A stretch of DNA of 64,000 bases, from NCBI GenBank assembly GCA_035249305.1, contig DATFGQ010000064.1, positions 1-64,000 of the forward strand. Direction: 5' to 3'. This document shows positions 56,434 to 64,000 of this stretch, one piece after another (within the stretch, counting starts at the first letter, position 1; every line of letters starts with the position of its first letter). The position numbers and the translations under genes are program-made. The notes under the pieces are model-generated. The model was not told where the DNA came from. It did no database searches and was given only the letters and a program-made list of their open reading frames with translations. This stretch comes from DASUNP01 sp035249305. GTDB taxonomy: Bacteria; Acidobacteriota; Blastocatellia; UBA7656.

Positions 56434-57813
56434 CTACCTGCCTTTCTTCTTAGCGGCAGGAGCGGCTTTGGTCGGCGTTGCGGGCTTAGCGCCTCCCGCG
56501 TCGAGGTTGACGGGCGCGGGGTAGCCTTTGCCCGCGAGCCCCGCGACCTCCACGACAATCTCTTTCTGCCCCTTGATCGTGCTCGTCACTTTGTTGCCCA
56601 CGTTACTATTCTTCTTGGCGGCGCTCCCGTTCGATTCGCCCGTGGCAGGCTTGCCCGTCGCGTCACGCGACATCTGTTTCAGCGCCTCCATCGCCTGCGC
56701 CCGCTCGGCTTCGCTCAACTGTTCGAGCGTGAGGCCGTTCGCTTGAAGGACCGCGCGCAGGTTCTCTTCCGTGTTCGTCCCCTTGTCGTAGACATCGCGG
56801 TAGATGTGCAGCCGCCCGTCTTCGACCGTGATCGTCTCGTAACGAAGCTCGACGGGAACTGGCGTATTGAGCTTCACGTTCTTAGTCTCAGTCTTGTTCT
56901 TCTGATACTCGGCGATCTGCGCGTCGGTCACGCTCGCGCTTCCGGCCTGGGCCAGCAGCTTCGCGAAGTCCTGCGCCTGCTTGTCCGTCAGCCCGACGCA
57001 CCCGTGCGAAGCAAAGCTCCCTATCTTGGCCGACGCTTTCCCGCCGTGGATCAGTGAAGGCAGGCCTATCGGAATCTTGAGCACGCCGAGAGGGTTGAGC
57101 TTCGAGCCCGCCTCGATCGTCTCGCCCGGCTTCACTTTGTTGCTCGATTCGACCCACGGCTCGTCGGGCGGAGTCCACGTCGGGTTGAAGATGATCGTGT
57201 CGGCTTTGCGCAACCCCGTCGGCAGCGGGAACTCGGGGTAGCCTATTCCGACCCTGTAGGTCTTGACGAGCTTTCCGCCTTCAAACACGTCCATGCGGAA
57301 AGCCGGCGCGTTGACGACTATGCGCGTGTCCGTAGGCACGGAGCTGGGCGTCGAGGGGAGCGCCGAGGCCGCGCCGCCTGACCGCTCGTTTATAAACGCG
57401 TAAAGCTGCCCGGCCTTCTCCGCGCCTATCGCGCCAGAGATCTGCTGCTCGGCCTTCGTCCGCGCGGCCGACGACTGCCCTTGATGGGCTTCGTCGTCAT
57501 CCGACTCGCGCAGCCGCGCCGTCTCTTCGCGCGCAAGCGTCTTCAGTCTGTTGATCTGGTCGTCGGTCAATTGCAGCTTCGATCTCAGCTCGCCCGCAAA
57601 ATTGTCTTCAGCGAAGAGCGCGTCGAGCAGCGGCAGCGTGACGTTGCCCTGCGTTGTGTTTGATGGCTTTGACGCGGGAGTCGTAGCCGCCGTGTTTGTA
57701 TTAGTAGCGCCCGTGTTTGTGTTCGTCCCCGCAGGCGGAGGCGCGCAGCCGGATACGAATAAGATTATGGCAAGGGCCGCGACCGCGACCGCGTTCCGCA
57801 TAGAAATCTTCAT
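56434..57813 (-). CDS. L,D-transpeptidase (YkuD) lipoprotein
   Basis: About 459 residues from ATG 57813 (MKISMRNAVAVAALAIILFV) with a lipobox VSGC, so probably lipidated. A low-complexity Thr/Asn linker and a helical region precede the YkuD catalytic domain (about 165-320) with the signature ASHGCVGL containing the nucleophilic Cys, and IHGG upstream supplying the His. It would form 3-3 peptidoglycan cross-links or attach lipoproteins. The C-terminal 130 residues are Lys/Ala/Pro-rich (GAKPATPTKAAPAAKKKGR). The region to 57870 is excluded because the lipoprotein signal fits 57813. Confidence 0.87.
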   Translation of the reverse strand: MKISMRNAVAVAALAIILFVSGCAPPPAGTNTNTGATNTNTAATTPASKPSNTTQGNVTLPLLDALFAEDNFAGELRSKLQLTDDQINRLKTLAREETARLRESDDDEAHQGQSSAARTKAEQQISGAIGAEKAGQLYAFINERSGGAASALPSTPSSVPTDTRIVVNAPAFRMDVFEGGKLVKTYRVGIGYPEFPLPTGLRKADTIIFNPTWTPPDEPWVESSNKVKPGETIEAGSKLNPLGVLKIPIGLPSLIHGGKASAKIGSFASHGCVGLTDKQAQDFAKLLAQAGSASVTDAQIAEYQKNKTETKNVKLNTPVPVELRYETITVEDGRLHIYRDVYDKGTNTEENLRAVLQANGLTLEQLSEAERAQAMEALKQMSRDATGKPATGESNGSAAKKNSNVGNKVTSTIKGQKEIVVEVAGLAGKGYPAPVNLDAGGAKPATPTKAAPAAKKKGR

Positions 57814-57997
57814 AGCTTCTTCTCTCCCATCTGATTGTCTGGACATCATAAACCCATAAGTGAGTTGCAATGCCGATACCAGACCGAGGCCCTAGCTAAT
57901 GACTGATTCAGAGACAATTACGCGCCGCGGCCGCGGGCGGCTTGAACCGCTTCGGTACACAGACGTATCAGTTGAGAACGTGAATGGCGGGTAAGAA

Positions 57998-58033
57998 CGA
58001 GGGGCCTACTCTTTCGAAAGAGTAGGCCCCTCG
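57998..58033 (-). terminator. Perfect 36-bp palindrome after def
   Basis: CGAGGGGCCTACTCTTTC and its exact inverse, 24 nt after the def stop. On the minus strand it is followed by TTCTTACC, a weak U-tract. Likely the end of the uvrB-aroC-def transcript. Confidence 0.7.
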
Positions 58034-58057
58034 CTGGCTCAAAGTTAGGATTAAAGA

Positions 58058-58567
58058 TTACCAGTCGCCTTGCTTGACGCGCTTCTTGATCTTCCGCTTG
58101 ACGAGGTCGCGTTTAAGCGGGCTCAGATAATTGATGAAGACTTCGCCGTCCAGGTGATCCGTCTCGTGCGCCACGCAGCGCGCTTCGAGGTCCATCAAGT
58201 CCAGCGTGAAAGGGCTGCCGTCGATGTCCTGCGCGCGAACGACGACGCGCTCGGCCCGCTTCACTTCGACGTAGATGCCGGGGAAGCTCAAGCAGCCTTC
58301 GTCGCCCGTCTGCTCGCCCTCTTCGACTTCTATGACAGGGTTGATGAGCGCCAGCTTGCGCTTCCTGTCCCTGCCGCTGGTGCAATCCATCACGAACAAC
58401 CGCTTCAACAAGCCCACCTGCGGCGCGGCCAGCCCGACGCCCGGCGCCCCGTACATAGTCTCGAACATGTCGTCGACGAGCTTGCGAAGCTCCGCGTTAA
58501 ACTCTGTCACTTCCTCGGCGCGCGTGGTCAGAACCGGGTCGCCGTATTTCACAATGTCCAATATCAT
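58058..58567 (-). CDS. def: Peptide deformylase
   Basis: 169 residues with all three deformylase motifs: GAPGVGLAAPQ (40-50), EGCLSFPG with metal ligand C92, and HETDH (H134, E135, H138). It removes the formyl group from nascent proteins. Translation is coupled to the upstream small membrane protein by ATGA. It is the last gene of the operon before the perfect palindrome. Confidence 0.97.
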   Translation of the reverse strand: MILDIVKYGDPVLTTRAEEVTEFNAELRKLVDDMFETMYGAPGVGLAAPQVGLLKRLFVMDCTSGRDRKRKLALINPVIEVEEGEQTGDEGCLSFPGIYVEVKRAERVVVRAQDIDGSPFTLDLMDLEARCVAHETDHLDGEVFINYLSPLKRDLVKRKIKKRVKQGDW

Positions 58568-58905
58568 CGCTCTATCTCGAACTCCTTTTGTCTTTCTTCG
58601 AGCTGCCGCTGCTCGGCAAGCTTCTCGCCGAGCACGTGAGAGAGGACCGCGGTCCTGGCCTTAAACCCTGTCACCTCTCTCCAGGCAACTATCGCCAATC
58701 CGATTAATATTATACCAGCCCCTACAATGTTGTGCGTCGCATACCCGATTACGAACCCTAAGAAGATGATCGCCACGAGCAGCAGGTAATAGAGTATCCC
58801 GTGCGTCCGCGTCGCGTTGATCGAGCGGCGCAGCTCGGCGACTTCGCGCTCTATCTCGGCGAGCCGGCTTCCCGGTCCGTGTGGATCGTGGGCCATCAAT
58901 ATCAT
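58564..58905 (-). CDS. Small membrane protein, function unknown
   Basis: 113 residues. An N-terminal coiled-coil-like part (RLAEIEREVAELRRSINATR) and two adjacent transmembrane helices (ILYYLLLVAIIFLGFVIGYA and IVGAGIILIGLAIVAW), then a charged C-terminal helix (EKLAEQRQLEERQKEFEIER). AAGGGG lies 7 nt before ATG 58905. It overlaps def by four bases and follows aroC by 13 bp, so it belongs to that operon. No family was recognised. Confidence 0.7.
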   Translation of the reverse strand: MILMAHDPHGPGSRLAEIEREVAELRRSINATRTHGILYYLLLVAIIFLGFVIGYATHNIVGAGIILIGLAIVAWREVTGFKARTAVLSHVLGEKLAEQRQLEERQKEFEIER

Positions 58906-58918
58906 GCGCCCCTTCGCG

Positions 58919-60096
58919 TCAGTAACGCCCTACCTGATCGAGGAACCCTTCAAAGTTCCGCTTCATCTCGCCCAGGCTGTCGCCGCCGAATTTCTCTCGC
59001 GCGGCGTCGGCCAGAACTATCGCGAGCATCGCTTCGCCGATAACGCCGGCGGCCGGGACCGCCACGATGTCAGAGCGCTCGAAGGCCGCCGAGGACTCTT
59101 GCTTTGTAATCACGTCGACGCTCGCGAGCGGACGGCGCAGGGTCGAGATAGGCTTTAAGTGGCCTCGCACTCGCAGCTCCTCGCCGTTGGTTATGCCGCC
59201 TTCAATACCGCCTGCGCGATTCGTGGGCCGGCTGAATCTGCGCTCATCATTATTATAACTTATCTGGTCGTGTATCCGCGAGCCTGTGGCCCGGCTGACC
59301 TCTACGCCCGCCCCTATCTCGACGGCCTTCACGGCCGGTATGCACATAATTGCCTGCGCCACGCGCCCGTCGATCTTGCGGTGCCATTGCGCGTGCGACC
59401 CGAGCCCCGGCGCGACGCCGCGGGCCACGACTTCGAATATCCCGCCGAGCGTGTCTTTCGCCTCTTTCGTGGCGTCGATGAGCGAGATCATCTTTTGCTG
59501 CGCCTCACTGTCTACGCAACGCAGCGGCGAATCATCAGGGATGGCGGCGATCTCTTCCCACGTCGCCGAGATGGGAAGTTCAGGGACGCCGCCGATCATC
59601 GCCGTGTGGCTGGCTATCTCTATTCGCATCTCTTTCAAAAGCAGCTTGGCGAAGGCTCCGACGGCGACGCGGGCAGCAGTCTCGCGCGCGCTCGCCCGTT
59701 CGAGTATGTCCCGGAGGTCGTGAGTGTCGTACTTGAGCCCGCCCGCCAGGTCCGTGTGGCCCGGCCGAGGCCGCGTCAGGCGTCGCGCCCGCTTATCGTC
59801 GGCGAACTGGCGGGGCTCGACGTTCATCACGTCCTGCCAGTTCTCAAAGTCGCGGTTGCGAATCAGAAACGAGACGGGCGAGCCGAGCGTGTGGCCGTGG
59901 CGCACGCCGGAGATTATCTCAGCGGTATCGCTTTCGATCTTCATACGCCCGCCGCGGCTGTAGCCTTGCTGACGCCGCCAGAGCTCGCGGTTGACGAATG
60001 CCATATCGATGCTCAGCCCGGCGGGCAGGCCTTCGATGATGGCGACGAGCCCTTTCCCATGCGATTCGCCCGCTGTGATGAAGTCGAATTGAGCCA

Positions 60097-60097
<1 letters not shown>
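58919..60097 (-). CDS. aroC: Chorismate synthase
   Basis: 392 residues; the start ITAGESHGKGLVAIIEGLPAG with the catalytic His, RPGHTDLAGGLKY, RASARETAARVAVGA and the FMN-binding GGIEGGITNGEEL region are all characteristic. It converts EPSP to chorismate, the last step of the shikimate pathway, with reduced FMN. It overlaps uvrB by one base (TAATG). Confidence 0.97.
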
Positions 60098-62082
<1,985 letters not shown>

Positions 62083-62149
62083 TAAAATGCCTTTCTCACT
62101 ATCTACGCATCCATGTCACGCGCGCGAGCATGCGCGCAAAGGTAACTAA

Positions 62150-62155
62150 ATTATA
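62150..62155 (-). promoter_or_regulatory. -10 element upstream of uvrB
   Basis: Perfect TATAAT on the minus strand with a weak TTGCTC -35 at 18-bp spacing. CCTCGGA and TCCGAGG form an inverted pair just upstream, overlapping the -35 region; a possible operator. No clear LexA box was seen. Confidence 0.45.
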
Positions 62156-62245
62156 CAGCCAGCCTCGGAGCACGAGCAAACTCGATGAAATCCGAGGCGC
62201 GCGAAAAAAAATAGGATTAAAACTCTGCCTTTTGATCTCTAACGC

Positions 62246-62274
62246 TTGACTTTGAATTAACGCATGCCGATAAT
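62246..62274 (+). promoter_or_regulatory. purC promoter
   Basis: TTGACT (62246-62251), 17-bp spacer, GATAAT (62269-62274). Transcription would start near 62281, downstream of the only in-frame ATG codons (62264 and 62273) of the purC frame. Confidence 0.65.
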
Positions 62275-62356
62275 GCGGTTTGCCATCACACTCCCTGGGC
62301 GTCAGGTTCGTCGAGTTCCACCAATTGACAACAATAATAAGAAAAGAGGTAAGGCT

Positions 62357-63268
62357 ATTAACATAGTCACGCACACTGATATTGTCGGCGTTCAACTTTT
62401 TCGCCGTGGGAAGGTGCGGGACGTTTACGCAGTCGAAGACAAGCTCCTAGTCGTCGCCACGGACCGTATTTCAGCATTCGACGTTGTGTTGCCGAGCGCC
62501 ATCCCGTGTAAGGGCGTGGTGCTCACGCAGCTTTCGCTCTTCTGGTTCGACTTTCTTAAAGAGGCGGTTTCAAATCACCTGATAACAACCGACACGAACG
62601 ACTATCCCGCACGGCTGCGCGACTACGCAGACCAGCTCCGCGGGCGCTCGATGCTCGTCGCGCGCGCGGAGGTCTTTCCCATAGAGTGCGTCGCGCGCGG
62701 CTATCTTGCGGGGTCGGGCTGGAAGGATTACCAGAAGACCGGCGAGGTCTGCGGCGTGAAGCTCCCGGCCGGCCTTCAGGAGTCCGAAAGACTGCCCGAG
62801 CCTATATTCACGCCGGCCACGAAGGCCGAGAGCGGACACGACATAAACATCGGCGAGCGAGAGATGGCCGACATCGTCGGCGAGGAGGCCACCGAGAGGC
62901 TGAAAGAGCTGACGCTGGCGATCTACAGGCGCGCGGCCGGCTACGCCGAAGAGCGCGGGATAATAATCGCCGACACGAAATTCGAGTTCGGGGTGAGGGA
63001 CGGGGAGATAATACTGGTCGACGAAGCGTTGACGCCGGACTCGTCGCGCTTCTGGCCGAAAGAGTCTTACCGGCCGGGCCGAGGCCAGCAGTCGTTCGAC
63101 AAGCAGTTCGTCCGCGACTACCTGGAGACGCTCGACTGGAACAAGCAGCCGCCTGGGCCTGAGCTCCCGGCCGAGGTGGTCCAGCGCACGACCGAAAAGT
63201 ACCTTGAGGCTTACAGACTGCTGACAGGGCGCCAGATTGTGGATTGCGGAGTGCGGATTTCGGATTGA
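62357..63268 (+). CDS. purC: Phosphoribosylaminoimidazole-succinocarboxamide synthase
   Basis: About 303 residues, the longer SAICAR synthase type: FRRGKVRDVYAVEDKLLVVA, DRISAFDVVLPSAIPCKGVV, PIECVARGYLAGSGWKDYQ, ADTKFEFGV and LTPDSSRFWP. It joins CAIR and aspartate in purine synthesis. The frame is open from ATG 62264, but the promoter implies a later start. No ATG/GTG/TTG follows before the conserved region; an ATT at 62357 has GAGGT 6 nt upstream and gives a normal-length N-terminus, so a rare AUU start is proposed. If wrong, the start is 62264. The last 11 residues (IVDCGVRISD) come from a heptad repeat. Confidence 0.93.
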   Translation: MNIVTHTDIVGVQLFRRGKVRDVYAVEDKLLVVATDRISAFDVVLPSAIPCKGVVLTQLSLFWFDFLKEAVSNHLITTDTNDYPARLRDYADQLRGRSMLVARAEVFPIECVARGYLAGSGWKDYQKTGEVCGVKLPAGLQESERLPEPIFTPATKAESGHDINIGEREMADIVGEEATERLKELTLAIYRRAAGYAEERGIIIADTKFEFGVRDGEIILVDEALTPDSSRFWPKESYRPGRGQQSFDKQFVRDYLETLDWNKQPPGPELPAEVVQRTTEKYLEAYRLLTGRQIVDCGVRISD

Positions 63269-63310
63269 TAGCTCTTCCAAATCCGCAATCCACAATCCGA
63301 AATCCACAAT
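63235..63310. repeat. Heptad palindrome (GATTGCG unit) invading the 3' end of purC
   Basis: Five 7-nt units GATTGTG, GATTGCG, GAGTGCG, GATTTCG, GATTGAT (63235-63269) face AATCCGC, AATCCAC, AATCCGA, AATCCAC units (63281-63308). The left arm is translated as the C-terminus of PurC and supplies its stop. Confidence 0.85.
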
Positions 63311-63313
63311 AAG

Positions 63314-63841
63314 ATGACCGTTCTTGACTACTTCGTCCTGATAGTAGTAGTGGCATCGATAGCCTCAGGGGCCACGAGGGGAATTCTCAAGGGAGTAATT
63401 TCGTTAATAACCGTCGTAGTCGCGCTCATCTCGGCGGCATTCTTCTACGAGCCGGTTGCGGCGGTGACGGCCGGTTTCGTCGAGACGGCGCGGGCGGCGA
63501 ATCTCGTCGCGTTCATAGGCGTCTTCTTGCTCGTCGTGGCCGGCGGGGCGGTCGTGTCGCGCTGGTTGCGGGGGAGGCTCCGCCGCGCGCGGTTAGACTG
63601 GATCGATCACACGCTGGGGGCGGTCGGCGGGCTGGTGCGCGGCTGGCTCTTCTGCTCGGTGATATACCTGGCGCTGACCGCGTTCCCCGTGAAGATCGAG
63701 ACGGTCGAGCGCGCGGCGTTCGCGCCCTTCCTGCTCGAAGGGACGCGCGTGATCGCCTACCTCACGTCGAGCGAGATGAGGGAGCGTTTCTTCGAGGGCT
63801 ACGCGATGGTGAAGAGCATCTGGGATGAAGAAGAGAAATAG
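63314..63841 (+). CDS. CvpA family membrane protein
   Basis: 175 residues with four transmembrane helices (about 5-25, 30-55, 64-85, 105-125) and the CvpA pattern (LDYFVLIVVVASIASGATRG, LDWIDHTLGAVGGLVRGWLF). CvpA proteins are needed for colicin V production in E. coli and for envelope stress tolerance; mechanism is unknown. It follows purC after the heptad palindrome, a pairing reminiscent of the E. coli cvpA-purF locus. Confidence 0.82.
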   Translation: MTVLDYFVLIVVVASIASGATRGILKGVISLITVVVALISAAFFYEPVAAVTAGFVETARAANLVAFIGVFLLVVAGGAVVSRWLRGRLRRARLDWIDHTLGAVGGLVRGWLFCSVIYLALTAFPVKIETVERAAFAPFLLEGTRVIAYLTSSEMRERFFEGYAMVKSIWDEEEK

Positions 63842-63879
63842 ACGACGGATGTGCTCGCAAACAGGAGGAGAAGCACAAG

Positions 63880-64000
63880 ATGAAAAGCAGGCTTGAGGCC
63901 CTGGTCACGGAGATGGTGGAGCGAGGGATACTGTATGAGGATGCGGTCGAAGAATTTGAAAAGCACTTTATACTCTCGGTATTAAAACGTACTAATGGGA
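63880..64000 (+). CDS. Fis-type helix-turn-helix protein (partial, N-terminus only)
   Basis: ATG 63880 with AGGAGGAG upstream; 40 residues are visible (MKSRLEALVTEMVERGILYE, then DAVEEFEKHFILSVLKRTNG). This helical pattern precedes the Fis/NtrC-type DNA-binding helix-turn-helix in many short acidobacterial regulators. The binding helix itself lies beyond the window, so the call rests on the N-terminal pattern only. Confidence 0.55.
   Translation, partial: MKSRLEALVTEMVERGILYEDAVEEFEKHFILSVLKRTNG

Noticed and set aside
62150..62200. LexA/SOS box upstream of uvrB
   Set aside because: Only a generic inverted pair (CCTCGGA/TCCGAGG) is present; no recognisable SOS consensus.

Overview
The window reads as chromosomal DNA of an Acidobacteriota bacterium, probably of the Blastocatellia/Pyrinomonadaceae side. 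This is inferred from gene content rather than a marker gene: two Oar-type TonB-dependent receptors with an N-terminal carboxypeptidase-like domain, strings of secreted TPR proteins, a CRTAC1-type FG-GAP protein, a winged-helix/beta-propeller regulator, a BACON-domain protein, a DUF6335-like protein and a KaiC-REC fusion, all with high-GC codon use. No rRNA, tRNA, IS transposase, phage or CRISPR locus was found.

Layout. Positions 1-10239 (minus) hold a compact operon: Oar-like receptor, GH13 amylase, three TPR proteins and a CRTAC1-like protein running off the left edge. A divergent membrane regulator (10534) and a GH31 alpha-glucosidase (12012) follow, so the left arm looks like an alpha-glucan acquisition locus. 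Next come a broken ToxR/CadC-like regulator with propeller (14561-15961), an FG-GAP/BACON surface protein, rpsO-pnp and a SPOR-like protein. Between a PD-(D/E)XK-like gene and hpt lies a strongly structured, apparently unannotated RNA (24269-24517, minus). Then modBC, malQ, midA-nuoB-nuoA, a cold-shock gene, small envelope or stress genes, a second Oar receptor, a VIT/VWA protein, gltX and the KaiC-REC protein.

From 55171 down to 43723 there is a conserved housekeeping cluster on the minus strand: phoH, pgpH-like HD gene, ybeY, CNNM/CorC transporter, era, prmA, rsmE and a paaK-like ligase (RNA turnover, c-di-AMP hydrolysis, ribosome maturation). The phoH gene carries two in-frame inteins of different mechanistic classes. 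The right end has M23 and L,D-transpeptidase cell-wall enzymes, the uvrB-aroC-small membrane protein-def operon, then purC, cvpA and the start of a Fis-type regulator.

Three things stand out. (1) The structured RNA at 24269-24517 has its own promoter, a 10-bp closing helix, a 9-bp second helix and several hairpins with GNRA loops, and the G-U pairs fit only the minus strand. (2) PhoH has a class 1 intein in the P-loop and an apparent class 3 (Trp-Cys-Thr) intein with Ala at position 1 just before Walker B. (3) About ten intergenic palindromes are built from tandem 7-nt units whose sequence differs between loci while the period stays 7; they repeatedly supply stop codons, and in two cases apparent promoter elements, to flanking genes.
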